Shown piece after piece: positions 35,114 through 43,084 of a stretch of 64,000 bases of DNA. The position numbers and the translations under genes were made by a program. Each line of letters begins with the position of its first letter. The first letter of the stretch is position 1. Location: contig JAFUVT010000030.1 of assembly GCA_017477425.1 (NCBI GenBank), positions 92,324 through 156,323 of the forward strand. The letters are read 5' to 3'. Under the pieces are notes generated by a model. The model made no database searches. It was not told the DNA's origin and was given only the letters and a program-made list of their open reading frames with translations. The stretch is from Bacteroidales bacterium. Its GTDB lineage: Bacteria > Bacteroidota > Bacteroidia > Bacteroidales > F082.

Positions 35114-36466
35114 TCAATCCTCCGAACCTCCAAGCGTAAATTTTTCCGCCATCGCCTTGAACTTCCGTCCGCGTTCCTCGAAATTCTTGTATTGGTCGTA
35201 GCTCGATGCGGCGGGCGAAAGCAGGACGACGTCGCCTGGTTTTGCGTGGGATTGAATGTAGGCAAAGGCTTCTTCCATTGAGGAATAATACGTATAAGTC
35301 GGCCCTTCGACAGGCTCTGGGACCTTAACGACACCATCAGCAAAACCTTTTACCAACCCCATCATCCTCTCCCCCGCTTTTCCTGTAAACAAAAGATGCG
35401 GCACGGGATTTTGCCTCAGGAAATCGGCCAAAGGCTGGTAATCGATGCCACGGTCGAAGCCGCCGAGCAGCAGGAAATCGACGCGGCCCAAGGCTTTGCA
35501 AGCTTGGATGGCGGCTTGCGGAATGGTGGAAATGCTGTCGTTGACGAAAGTCACGCCGCCGAAGGTGCCTACGGGTTCCAGACGATGCTCCAAGGGCTTG
35601 AAGGTGTAAAGGTATGGGATTAATTCATGATAATCAGCGCCATAGGCATCGCAAGCCAGCAAGGCCGCCTTGACGTTCAGCAGGTTGTGTTCGCCTTTGA
35701 GTGGCAAAGTTTCACGATCGATGAGGTCGTCGAAGTCGAACAAGGAAAAGACCTTGACTTGCTTTGTCGGCCCTTCGACAGGCTCAGGGACCTCGGTGTT
35801 ACAGGTCGTTGAGCCTGTCGAAACGCCGCACAATAACGACTCGTGAATAATCGCCGTGTCGTCCTCGCCCATGAAGCGCAACAGATTGAGTTTCGCTGCT
35901 TTATAGCGTTCCATCGTGCCGAAATGGTCGAGATGCTCCTCAAAAATGTTGAGCAACACGCCCACACGTGGACTGTGGTGCACATACTCCAATTGGTGCG
36001 CCGACAACTCGTAAACGACGATGCTTTCCGGCTTGATGTCCTCCATCACATCGAAACAAGGGATGCCGATGTTGCCCGTGAGGATGGCATCGCGGCCTGA
36101 GGATTTCAGCAGATGGTAAATCAGGCTGGTCGTGGTGCTTTTGCCTTTCGTTCCAGTGATGCCGATGGTTTGTGCGTGGAACTGGCTGAGGAACAAGTCG
36201 GTTTGCGAAGTAATCTCCACCCCTTTCGTGTCGAAGCCCTTCAACGAGATACCTGGCGTCTTGATGACGATGTCGTAGTCGTAGATGGAATCCAGGTAAC
36301 CTGTGCCAAAATATTGCACATGCTCCATTTCGTTTTTGTCGGCCACACCAACGATGGCGTCAGGCAAATATTTTTGCAAGAACGTCCATGACGACTTGCC
36401 TTCGCGCCCGAAGCCAAGGATGAGGATGCGTTTGTCGCGTAACCGGTTCAGAATCAAGTCAAACAT
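35114..36466 (-). CDS. murD: UDP-N-acetylmuramoyl-L-alanine glutamate ligase (MurD or MurD2), with two in-frame palindromic insertions
   Basis: 450 aa. It adds glutamate to UDP-MurNAc-L-Ala in the cytoplasm. ATP site GITGTKGKSTTT (about 107-118), Mg/substrate motifs VVYELSAHQLEY and FNIFEEHLDH-type LLNIFEEHLDHFG, and C-terminal FVNDSISTIPQA plus LLLGGFDRGIDY. Two segments foreign to the family are encoded by the dispersed palindromic element: GVSTGSTT...VPEPVEGPT at about 212-235 and VPEPVEGPT at about 379-389. Both keep the frame. The gene overlaps the MurL-like gene upstream by 8 bp, which is the arrangement of the Xanthomonas murD2-murL pathway, so the amino acid added may be L-Glu. Confidence 0.88.
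   Translation of the reverse strand: MFDLILNRLRDKRILILGFGREGKSSWTFLQKYLPDAIVGVADKNEMEHVQYFGTGYLDSIYDYDIVIKTPGISLKGFDTKGVEITSQTDLFLSQFHAQTIGITGTKGKSTTTSLIYHLLKSSGRDAILTGNIGIPCFDVMEDIKPESIVVYELSAHQLEYVHHSPRVGVLLNIFEEHLDHFGTMERYKAAKLNLLRFMGEDDTAIIHESLLCGVSTGSTTCNTEVPEPVEGPTKQVKVFSLFDFDDLIDRETLPLKGEHNLLNVKAALLACDAYGADYHELIPYLYTFKPLEHRLEPVGTFGGVTFVNDSISTIPQAAIQACKALGRVDFLLLGGFDRGIDYQPLADFLRQNPVPHLLFTGKAGERMMGLVKGFADGVVKVPEPVEGPTYTYYSSMEEAFAYIQSHAKPGDVVLLSPAASSYDQYKNFEERGRKFKAMAEKFTLGGSED
35301..35329. repeat. Palindromic in-frame element, half copy B (in murD)
   Basis: TTCGACAGGCTCT at 35306-35318 within GGCCC...GGGACC. Encodes VPEPVEGPT on the murD strand. Only one half-site is present. Confidence 0.75.
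35768..35829. repeat. Palindromic in-frame element, full copy C (in murD)
   Basis: Half-sites TTCGACAGGCTCA (35774-35786) and TGAGCCTGTCGAA (35810-35822), inverted, 23 bp apart. Encodes GVSTGSTT...[10 protein letters not shown] inside the central domain region of MurD. Confidence 0.88.
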
Positions 36467-37835
36467 TCAACTTCGATTTTAGGATTTGTTCGAACTTCTC
36501 AGGAAGGAAATGCTCGTGGTTGAAACGATGAAGGATTTCTTCTACGGTCGGCCCTTCGACAGGCTCAGGGACCTTAGCGAGACCAATGGTCGTTGAGCCT
36601 GTCGAAACGCCCGCATTAATACATGCATTAACTTCCTCCACCGTCCCCACACATTCAAACGGCTTGACAGGCGCCGTGCCGTTCAGTTCCTCGAAAATCG
36701 GGCGAAGGCTTTCGTCGGCCATCAGGTCCTTGCCGAAAATGGCGGTCAGTTTCTCTCTGGAGAGGAACGGCGACAGAATAATCCAAGTAAACAGGCACTT
36801 CGGGCAATGGCCACACCATGAATCAGTCTTGCTGCCCACGTTGCAGCTGCGGAACACAGGGTGATAGGCTTCGCATTGGGCAAACAGACTGGCGATTTGC
36901 AGTTCGCTCAGAGGGCGCAAGAAGCTGAAATACTGCACATCATCGCTGATGTTTTCAGCCACATAATTGCGGAAATCACGTTCAAACTCGATGGATTTGC
37001 TGTATTGGTGGTTGATGTTTGTTCCAGGTACCGTGGACTCATTCGCGCTGTTTTCGTTGGAGAGAGCAATGTTTTTTGAGTGGCTGCCGAAGGCAACCAA
37101 AACGCTAATGAAGGCCAGCAAAGCCGAGAAAGGCGTATGGCCGTTGAGGTAGCCTTCCTTGTTGAGTTGCAGCATCATCGGGTCGAGCGTGCGGTTAATG
37201 ACGATGAAGTCGTTTTCGCTATAACCCGCCACTTTCACACAATTCAAAGTCGCGCCACGAGGGTTGACGATCATAGGGATGACGGACATTTCGCCACGCA
37301 GGCATTCCAAGGTGACCACGGAATCCTTGCCGCCACCGATGGGAACGAGCGTTTTTTCTTCAAACCACGCGCTACCCATGTCATTCCTTGCAGGGACAGT
37401 GCGATTGGAATCTATAGGCAGCGTTTCTATACTCATCAATTCCGTTTCCGAAACCGTAATGCCGTTCAAATACAAGAATTCACCCAACCCATTGTAATAC
37501 AGCTTTTTCCAGAACGATTTTTGTTTTTCCGTCAGGGCAAAAGGCTTCACCACTACCCTTTTCGGGCAGGCAATCTTCCAATAGCTCACCAACTCGGTCA
37601 TGCCGATTTGAAAAGCCAAAGTCTCCAGTTGTTCCATCGGGATGTTGTCCCAATCAAAAAACGGACGAGAAGGGATTTCGAGCGTCGGCCGAAAGCGATA
37701 GCGGTCGTCGAGGTTGAACTCGAAGGCCAGCGACAAGGTGCCGTTTTCGCGTCTCACCGTGTGGCGTTCGAAGGTGAAAGTCGAAAACTCGCTTCGCAGG
37801 ACTTCAAATTGATGCTGATTTTCTTTGCGTTCCAA
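36459..37835 (-). CDS. murL: MurL-like UDP-MurNAc-L-Ala-L-Glu epimerase
   Basis: 458 aa from a TTG at 37835, preferred because the TTG at 37859 lies inside the -7 promoter box (37857-37864). The protein matches the MurL layout: N-terminal beta domain (FERHTVRRENGTLSLAFEF), a PP-loop VPIGGGKDSVVTLE, GYSENDFIVINRT, and a late Cys motif SWCGHCPKCLFTWIIL. MurL epimerises the terminal L-Glu of UDP-MurNAc-L-Ala-L-Glu to D-Glu, working after MurD2; the pair replaces glutamate racemase plus MurD. The downstream overlapping murD supports this. Residues near the C-terminus (GVSTGSTT to VPEPVEGPT) come from the palindromic element. Family assignment is from recall of motifs. Confidence 0.72.
   Translation of the reverse strand: MERKENQHQFEVLRSEFSTFTFERHTVRRENGTLSLAFEFNLDDRYRFRPTLEIPSRPFFDWDNIPMEQLETLAFQIGMTELVSYWKIACPKRVVVKPFALTEKQKSFWKKLYYNGLGEFLYLNGITVSETELMSIETLPIDSNRTVPARNDMGSAWFEEKTLVPIGGGKDSVVTLECLRGEMSVIPMIVNPRGATLNCVKVAGYSENDFIVINRTLDPMMLQLNKEGYLNGHTPFSALLAFISVLVAFGSHSKNIALSNENSANESTVPGTNINHQYSKSIEFERDFRNYVAENISDDVQYFSFLRPLSELQIASLFAQCEAYHPVFRSCNVGSKTDSWCGHCPKCLFTWIILSPFLSREKLTAIFGKDLMADESLRPIFEELNGTAPVKPFECVGTVEEVNACINAGVSTGSTTIGLAKVPEPVEGPTVEEILHRFNHEHFLPEKFEQILKSKLNV
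36549..36612. repeat. Palindromic in-frame element, full copy D (in murL)
   Basis: Half-sites TTCGACAGGCTCA (36555-36567) and TGAGCCTGTCGAA (36594-36606), inverted, 26 bp apart, encoding GVSTGSTT...[10 protein letters not shown] near the MurL C-terminus. Confidence 0.88.
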
Positions 37836-37856
37836 AATTAATGCGTTTTGAAGCCA

Positions 37857-37864
37857 CAAAATTA
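37857..37864 (-). promoter_or_regulatory. -7 promoter box (TAATTTTG) of murL-murD
   Basis: TAATTTTG on the minus strand; sets the murL start at or after about 37850 and so favours the TTG at 37835. Confidence 0.55.
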
Positions 37865-37896
37865 CAAAATATGGCTCGAATTTCGTCCAAAAAGCC

Positions 37897-37904
37897 TAAT
37901 TTTG
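37897..37904 (+). promoter_or_regulatory. -7 promoter box (TAATTTTG) of algH
   Basis: TAATTTTG ends 5 bp before the algH ATG; suggests a leaderless or nearly leaderless mRNA. Confidence 0.55.
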
Positions 37905-37908
37905 CGCT

Positions 37909-38499
37909 ATGGATTTGGGAGAAAAGTTCGTCATAAGGAGCAATTCGTTGGAGCCGAAGCAGGGTAACATCCTGATTTCAGAGCCTTTAATGAAGGATTT
38001 CCACTTTGGGAGGTCGGTCATCCTGCTCATCGACCATGAGGTGGTGGAAGGCAGTTTCGGCATCATCATCAACAAGCGACTCAACGTCGACGTAAGCCAT
38101 GTCGTGGACGCGTTCCCCGACTTCGACGGCCCCGTCTATCTAGGCGGTCCCGTGTCCGACAGTCAGCTATTCTTCATCCACACTTTGGGCGAGCTCATCC
38201 CCGAGTCGTACCCCATCATCGACGGGCTGTACTGGGGCGGCGACCACAAGACCCTGACCACCTTAATTAATACAGGCATCGCCAACGAAGACAACGTGCG
38301 CTTCTATCTCGGCTATGCCGGTTGGGATGCCGGACAGCTGATTGACGAGCTGGTGCGTAACTCGTGGCTCGTTGGCGACATCACCGTAGACGAGCTATTC
38401 AACACGCCGACCGAGATGATGTGGTCGACTTTTGTCGAAAAGATGGGCGAGCCTTACGAAATGTGGAACCGATTCCCGCTCAATTTCGAAGACAACTGA
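37909..38499 (+). CDS. algH: YqgE/AlgH family protein (UPF0301)
   Basis: 196 aa. Characteristic motifs: PKQGNILISEPLM (18-30), FHFGRSVILLIDHEVVEGSFGIIINK (given in parts: VILLIDH and GSFGIIINK), VYLGGPVSDSQLFFIHT, and a C-terminal GYAGWDAGQLIDEL. The fold is a small alpha/beta protein with a conserved surface pocket; the biochemical role is unsettled, with links to redox and nucleic acid functions in other bacteria. Divergent from murL; the promoter box is almost at the start codon. Convergent with the accessory gene block that follows. Confidence 0.93.
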   Translation: MDLGEKFVIRSNSLEPKQGNILISEPLMKDFHFGRSVILLIDHEVVEGSFGIIINKRLNVDVSHVVDAFPDFDGPVYLGGPVSDSQLFFIHTLGELIPESYPIIDGLYWGGDHKTLTTLINTGIANEDNVRFYLGYAGWDAGQLIDELVRNSWLVGDITVDELFNTPTEMMWSTFVEKMGEPYEMWNRFPLNFEDN

Positions 38500-38802
38500 T
38501 CACGGGACGACTTCGAGGTAGAAACTCATTGGCCGAAAGCCGTCGTTGCAACTAATCATGGCGCTCATCGGGTTCTGCATCCAGCCGTCGTAGAAGTTGC
38601 CTTCGCCGTGAGCCAGTTTTTCCACAAACTCACGCATCGACGACCATGCCGAGTTGCACATTCCCTCGGGGCATTGACCATCGAAGGAGATCCAACTCTG
38701 CCCAGTTGACACATCACAAGTGTGCTCAATCGGGTTCTCATATTTCGCCATCAAGTCGGGATAGACCGTTTGGCGGACGGCGGTGATTCTAACTTTGTTC
38801 AT
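38500..38802 (-). CDS. TIGR04076 family small protein
   Basis: 100 aa. It begins KVRITAVRQTVYPDLMAKYENP and has conserved Cys in HTCDV, GQCPEGMCNSAW and MISCNDG, which fit the TIGR04076 family of unknown function common in anaerobes. The pattern of four to five Cys suggests metal binding or redox chemistry, but this is inference. It shares a small operon-like block with the AlkZ-related gene 17 bp upstream. Its stop codon is at the boundary with the convergent algH gene, with no gap. Confidence 0.8.
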   Translation of the reverse strand: MNKVRITAVRQTVYPDLMAKYENPIEHTCDVSTGQSWISFDGQCPEGMCNSAWSSMREFVEKLAHGEGNFYDGWMQNPMSAMISCNDGFRPMSFYLEVVP

Positions 38803-38819
38803 GACAATTGGGGTTCTTG

Positions 38820-39464
38820 TTATTTTAACATCCTCAGAATTTGTTTACGGGTAGCGGTTCCATCGGTCAGCTTTGTTATTTGCTCGACAAGGAGCTCCAA
38901 CGACTCCTCGGGCGAGCGCTCAGCTTGAAGGTCGACGCCGTCGAACAACGACTCGGGCGTGCAGAAATAGGAAACCTGCCAGCCGTTGTAGGTCTGCTCG
39001 GGGCCACGGTACACGCGCTCAATCACGCCCGTGACGACGCGGCACTGGTGCTGCAACTTGGCGATGGCAGCATCGGCGGTGGCCTTCTTTACGCCCAGCA
39101 AGGCCCGCACCTCCTTGATGGTGATGCTGCCTCGCTCGTCGAGATATGCCATGATTTTCTGTCCGTCTTTGTCGGGCTGGGTGGTCGCGCGGCGAAGGTT
39201 CATCAACTCGCGGTAAAGCGGAACGGTCGCGAAAGCGGCTTTGTTCCCGCAGAGGAATTTGCCGTAGGCGATGTCGCCGCTTTCGAGGCAGTCGATTTTC
39301 CAGTCCCACGGGCCGAGCGTGTCACCGTCGTCGAACCAAAACCCTGGCTGCGTCTGCTCCTTGATGGAATAGCCAGGAATGTTGCTCTTGAAAAAAGGGA
39401 TGATACCCACCTCGCGGATGGCGCGCTCCATCGTCTCTGGGCTGGATATTTGGTAGTCAATCAT
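38820..39464 (-). CDS. AlkZ/YcaQ-related winged-helix protein
   Basis: 214 aa. The N-terminal part (residues 20-90: GYSIKEQTQ, FWFDDGDTLGPWDWKI, GDIAYGKFLCGNKAAF) and RRAT around 93 match the AlkZ-related family, short relatives of the YcaQ/AlkZ DNA glycosylases that unhook interstrand crosslinks. A winged-helix stretch (ITIKEVRALLGVKKATADAAIAKLQ, in parts) follows. The short length and missing second half of AlkZ make enzymatic activity uncertain. Co-directional with neighbours on both sides, with gaps of 17 and 75 bp. Confidence 0.7.
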   Translation of the reverse strand: MIDYQISSPETMERAIREVGIIPFFKSNIPGYSIKEQTQPGFWFDDGDTLGPWDWKIDCLESGDIAYGKFLCGNKAAFATVPLYRELMNLRRATTQPDKDGQKIMAYLDERGSITIKEVRALLGVKKATADAAIAKLQHQCRVVTGVIERVYRGPEQTYNGWQVSYFCTPESLFDGVDLQAERSPEESLELLVEQITKLTDGTATRKQILRMLK

Positions 39465-39539
39465 AATTCAATTATTTTTCTCTTTCAATTTAGTTTCTTC
39501 AAAACCATCTTCCAAGCATACCGAGTTCCTACAGAAATA

Positions 39540-40079
39540 CTAATTCGCCTTGCAGCTCTTCTGATGCGTCTTCAGCAGTTTCACCGCCTGCGCGTAAGGG
39601 CTTGAGGTGACGCTCTCGAAATAGGCCGCCATACTGGTGGTATAGGTGTTCTTGTAGAAACCCTTGGTGAAAAGTTCCTCCTCGGTGAAGCTCTCGGTGA
39701 GGTCCAGCATCTCCTTGTGGGTTTGCTGCAACAGGCGTTGGGCTTCCTTCAAAGGCGTGTTTTGGTGCTTCTCCACCAGCATCTTGTCCATCTCGTGATA
39801 GCATTTGCGGTACTCGTCGGGGAGGTAATCCTTGGGATGACCCTCGCGGATATTCTGCACGAAGAGGCGTTGCAGCACCTGCCATTCGTAGATGTGAATC
39901 AGCAGGTCGCGGAGGCAGCGGTCGTATTGCCAGCGCACGCCGCATTTCTTCGGGTCGGCAGCGAAGCTGAAAGGCGCGGCGATTTCCTCCGTCGTCATCT
40001 TTCCGATTTGCTCGTTGAGTTTGGCGTAGCCGTCATCGATGGCGGCGATGAGTTCTTGTTTTGTGGTGATTTTAGACAT
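39540..40079 (-). CDS. ClbS/DfsB family four-helix-bundle protein
   Basis: 179 aa. Matches the DfsB/ClbS (DUF1706) family: KITTKQELIAAIDDGYAKL at the start, GVRWQYDRCLRDLLIHIYEWQ, DYLPDEYRK, and a C-terminal TSSPYAQAVKLLKTH. These DinB-like bundles include ClbS, which hydrolyses colibactin and protects DNA; most members are uncharacterised. Here there is no colibactin-type biosynthetic cluster. It lies downstream of the nuclease gene (31 bp) and upstream of the AlkZ-related gene, which gives a loose theme of DNA damage tolerance. Confidence 0.88.
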   Translation of the reverse strand: MSKITTKQELIAAIDDGYAKLNEQIGKMTTEEIAAPFSFAADPKKCGVRWQYDRCLRDLLIHIYEWQVLQRLFVQNIREGHPKDYLPDEYRKCYHEMDKMLVEKHQNTPLKEAQRLLQQTHKEMLDLTESFTEEELFTKGFYKNTYTTSMAAYFESVTSSPYAQAVKLLKTHQKSCKAN

Positions 40080-40110
40080 AGTTATTTGTTGTTTTTGTTA
40101 TTCATTCAAT

Positions 40111-41340
40111 CTACAACTTCATTTCCTTTGTGGCTTCGCGCACTCTTTCCAATTCATTCACAATTGAGTTGATAAATTTTGTCGAATGTGATTCAAGGTT
40201 TATCCAAAAATCATCGTTCAATTTGTAATCTTCGAACCAGTCCCAACCGATATATCCTTTCTCATTGGTTTTATCAAATACAATTTTCATCATTGAAACA
40301 TACTTTTTCGCAACTTTATTATCGGGGTCACACCAAACACCAGAGTAGAGTTTGTTTCTTTCACTTTCCATCGCCCACCAACACTTGTTCCATTCTGGAA
40401 CCTCAATTTCAAGGTAAAAATAATTATAGATGAACTCGGAGGCTTTTATCGTGTACCCCTTCTTTTTCAGCACATTGCATATCTTTTTCTCGCACAGTTC
40501 GTTGATTCGATTATTGGTTGCCGAACTAACAATATCTTCTAACATACTAACATCTTCCCAAGTTTGAAGAAGTTCTTGCAGGCTTTTTATGTGAAGTTTA
40601 TCCATGAGTTGTTCCTCCAATTCGTTTTCGATTTCAATGTCTTCCTTTCTTGCATCAAATACCGTTTTCAAGTAATCAACATATTGAATGATAGCTGATT
40701 GCATCAGTGGCTCATCTTTTATTTCTTCAAGGTTTTGGAGTTCGTCAAGCCAAGGCATAATATCATCCTCGTAATTCATACAGACAAAACGGCCATCGCT
40801 TCTATTGTTACACCCAAGAAACCGCTTTGCTTTTGGTGTCAAACTGCAATCCGAGATTTCTTTTCGCCCGTCTTGCGTCAGATAAACGACATATATCTTT
40901 CTTTTTGGAATGCCCAATCCTTCAACATAGTCTATGTATCTCTCTATTTGGGATCCTTGGTCGGGAGCGTTCCATATTTTGTTTTCAATGATGATGGCGT
41001 ACGCTTTTCCATCCTTAATAAGCAAATCAATGCGATTCTCTTCGTTGGTCAGTTCGGGCTTATTAATCATCACATCCACTTCACAATCAGCCAGTTCGCC
41101 GACACAATCGACAAAAGATTGTAGAATGGGGTATCGACCATTTCGATTGAATTGCAACAATCCACGCAGTATCCGAGAATGAGCATTTTCATCGTCACGA
41201 AGTTCACTGATGATATTCAACGAGTAAGGTAAAGCGTCTTTCTTGCTTGTATAAAGTTCATTTAATTCTCTCGCTAGTTCCAAAAGGACTTCGCTGTTTT
41301 CTTCATTCATCGGCATTTCCCTGTCCATTAGTTTGTCCAT
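40111..41340 (-). CDS. PD-(D/E)xK nuclease superfamily protein (PDDEXK_4)
   Basis: 409 aa from the ATG at 41340 (399 aa if the ATG at 41310 is used; both lie inside the upstream gene). Nuclease core at about 85-165: ENRIDLLIKDGKAYAIIIENKIW contains the D and E-x-K residues, then DQGSQIERYIDYVE. The family (PF14281) is found as stand-alone genes in phage-defence and mobile regions. C-terminal part is helical and ends in a basic-acidic tail. It overlaps the AlbA_2 gene by up to 38 bp, so the two are translated together. Confidence 0.82.
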   Translation of the reverse strand: MDKLMDREMPMNEENSEVLLELARELNELYTSKKDALPYSLNIISELRDDENAHSRILRGLLQFNRNGRYPILQSFVDCVGELADCEVDVMINKPELTNEENRIDLLIKDGKAYAIIIENKIWNAPDQGSQIERYIDYVEGLGIPKRKIYVVYLTQDGRKEISDCSLTPKAKRFLGCNNRSDGRFVCMNYEDDIMPWLDELQNLEEIKDEPLMQSAIIQYVDYLKTVFDARKEDIEIENELEEQLMDKLHIKSLQELLQTWEDVSMLEDIVSSATNNRINELCEKKICNVLKKKGYTIKASEFIYNYFYLEIEVPEWNKCWWAMESERNKLYSGVWCDPDNKVAKKYVSMMKIVFDKTNEKGYIGWDWFEDYKLNDDFWINLESHSTKFINSIVNELERVREATKEMKL

Positions 41341-42709
41341 ATTTCATCACTTCCCAGTGGCCTGTCTTGTCAGAGCCAATCCATCTGATGAGATGTTTCT
41401 CGACCAGTTCCGCCAGGTCTCGTTGGATGGTTTTCCGGTTCACTCCCAAACGCTCCGATAAATACTTGGTGTTTACCTTGGTTCTTTCTGCGACATTTTC
41501 TGCGACATTTTCTGCGACATCTATCAGAATTTTCATTATAAAACGCTGTCGTTCAGACAATTCTTGTAAGACATTTTCTGGGACATTCACCGCATTGTTT
41601 CCAGAACTGCTGTTGGCAATTTCTGAAGGTATCCAATTGTAAGGTATCACAACCCGAATGAAATTGTCCATGAACACGAAGTTCTCCTCCTTGTAAACCT
41701 TAAGCACGCGTAGCATCCCAGTACCCAATGCCTCCACCATGTCCACGTCACGGAAAACGCGCATCAACTCCTTGTTTCGGGGGTTGCTCACTCCGTTGAA
41801 GAAATCCGCCTTACTCATCCCAAACGGCAAGGTTCCAGCAGAGGTGATTTCCAATCTGTCGGAAAACAACTCGAATTTTGGTGAGACCTCGTTGAAATAG
41901 TCGTTGTGCACGATGGCATTAATCACCAACTCCCTTACGGCACGTTCATTCCAGAGAGGCGTGTCGGTTCGGAAAGGATAGCCGATACTGCTTTTCACGG
42001 TGTTTTCAATCTGCAAACGATCAAGGACTTGGTTGGTCGCCTTCAACAGCGAGCAGTAGCCATACTCATGGTTTTCAATCAGTTCGTCACGGTCTGTCCC
42101 TGCATATTTTGCCAATTTGACTGACATGCTGTTGGTATCGGACAGCAAATAGGCAACATAATTGAACCCTCCATCTGCCGTTAGCAAATCAAGTGTCTTG
42201 GCGAAACTATCATTGAGCATCAAGTTGCGGCTTTCATAATAGATACGCAACTGGCGAAATGTCAAATCCTTATGAGGAGACGGTATGTTTTTGAGCGATT
42301 GACGCACCCTTTTCGCATACAAGTCTTCGATTTGCTTGGTGGTCATCGGTTCGGAAGCCGTACCGACACGCAAGAAGCAGCCTCTCTCGGACAAACCGTA
42401 TTTCGTTTTGTAGTACGGTTTCTCGCTGCCTGTAGCCACGAAAACCTTGATGACAGGAACATCATCAATGCGCTCGGTGGTGACATCAAACAGCCCCATC
42501 GGAGACGGTGAAATGCCCGTGCGAATGCGGTCTTTGATTTTCAGCATGTCGCCATCAATGTCTTTCACACCGACGGCTTTTCCGTTGTCATCAATACCGA
42601 TATAAACCACGCCGCCCTCATGATAATTGAGGAACGCCACCACCTCGCGCTCGATGTCGAGGTCGCGGGTGAGTTCGCGCTTGAATTCTATGCGGTTGGT
42701 TTCAATCAT
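41303..42709 (-). CDS. AlbA_2 (Schlafen-like) / HATPase_c_4 / winged-helix protein
   Basis: 468 aa from the ATG at 42709, which fits the promoter box at 42737-42744. N-terminal AlbA_2 domain (ESNRIEFK-type NRIEFKRELT, GGVVYIGIDDNGKAVGV), then a region ending RDVDMVEALGTGMLRVLKVY typical of the HATPase_c_4 class, and a C-terminal winged helix (TKYLSERLGVNRKTIQRDLAEL). A short repeat ENVAENVAENVAE precedes the winged helix. Members are transcription regulators or nucleic-acid-dependent switch proteins, sometimes fused to or paired with nucleases. First gene of a two-gene operon with the PD-(D/E)xK protein. Confidence 0.85.
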   Translation of the reverse strand: MIETNRIEFKRELTRDLDIEREVVAFLNYHEGGVVYIGIDDNGKAVGVKDIDGDMLKIKDRIRTGISPSPMGLFDVTTERIDDVPVIKVFVATGSEKPYYKTKYGLSERGCFLRVGTASEPMTTKQIEDLYAKRVRQSLKNIPSPHKDLTFRQLRIYYESRNLMLNDSFAKTLDLLTADGGFNYVAYLLSDTNSMSVKLAKYAGTDRDELIENHEYGYCSLLKATNQVLDRLQIENTVKSSIGYPFRTDTPLWNERAVRELVINAIVHNDYFNEVSPKFELFSDRLEITSAGTLPFGMSKADFFNGVSNPRNKELMRVFRDVDMVEALGTGMLRVLKVYKEENFVFMDNFIRVVIPYNWIPSEIANSSSGNNAVNVPENVLQELSERQRFIMKILIDVAENVAENVAERTKVNTKYLSERLGVNRKTIQRDLAELVEKHLIRWIGSDKTGHWEVMKYGQTNGQGNADE

Positions 42710-42736
42710 CGTGCTGTCATATCGTTTCCAACTCCG

Positions 42737-42744
42737 CAAAAGTA
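42737..42744 (-). promoter_or_regulatory. -7 promoter box (TACTTTTG) of the AlbA_2/nuclease operon
   Basis: TACTTTTG on the minus strand, 27 bp before the ATG at 42709. Confidence 0.6.
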
Positions 42745-42782
42745 CAAATTATTTCTGTATCCGCCCCAAGAATCACGAAGGC

Positions 42783-42822
42783 AAAAAATTCCGCAACCCA
42801 AACCATCGCCCGAATCGCATAG
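42783..42822 (-). terminator. Homologous hairpin terminator, copy 1 (degenerate)
   Basis: Contains TTCCGCAACCCAAACC and a partly matching CGAATCGCAT arm; shares the conserved loop of the family (AACCCAAGCC) but the stem is imperfect. Lies downstream of the truncated gene at 42827. Confidence 0.6.
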
Positions 42823-42826
42823 AAAT

Positions 42827-43054
42827 TCATTTCCCAATCATTTTCAAAAACCTTTTGTCGTTCATCTGCTCGTTGGTGATGTATTCGATGAAACACTTTC
42901 CGCGTTCCACGCTCTTCAAAAACACAAGCCCGTCGTCAAAGCGCTCGGCAAGCCAGGCCTTCTTGGAAGCGACCTGCACATCCTTGTTGTTGGAAATGGC
43001 GCAGCAGATGTGCTCCTTCTCCAAATTGTCTTTCGTTACTCTAATGTATTCCAT
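42827..43054 (-). pseudogene. N-terminal remnant of a YoaP-type GNAT acetyltransferase
   Basis: 75 aa: MEYIRVTKDNLEKEHICCAI, then KKAWLAERFDDGLVFLKSVERGKCFIEYI and a divergent end TNEQMNDKRFLKMIGK (given in pieces). The first 60 residues match the start of GNAT proteins that carry a C-terminal YoaP domain and are normally about 250 aa; the catalytic acetyl-CoA region is missing. A member of the homologous terminator family follows directly. It is probably a decayed gene, although expression of the stub cannot be excluded. Confidence 0.6.
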
Positions 43055-43084
43055 GATTTCATGAGATTTCTTTATCGGGTAATC

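Noticed and set aside
41490..41525. Short tandem repeat in DNA (TGCGACATTTTC units) as a regulatory repeat
   Set aside because: It is in frame within the AlbA_2 protein and encodes ENVAENVAE before the winged helix, a pattern common in this family.
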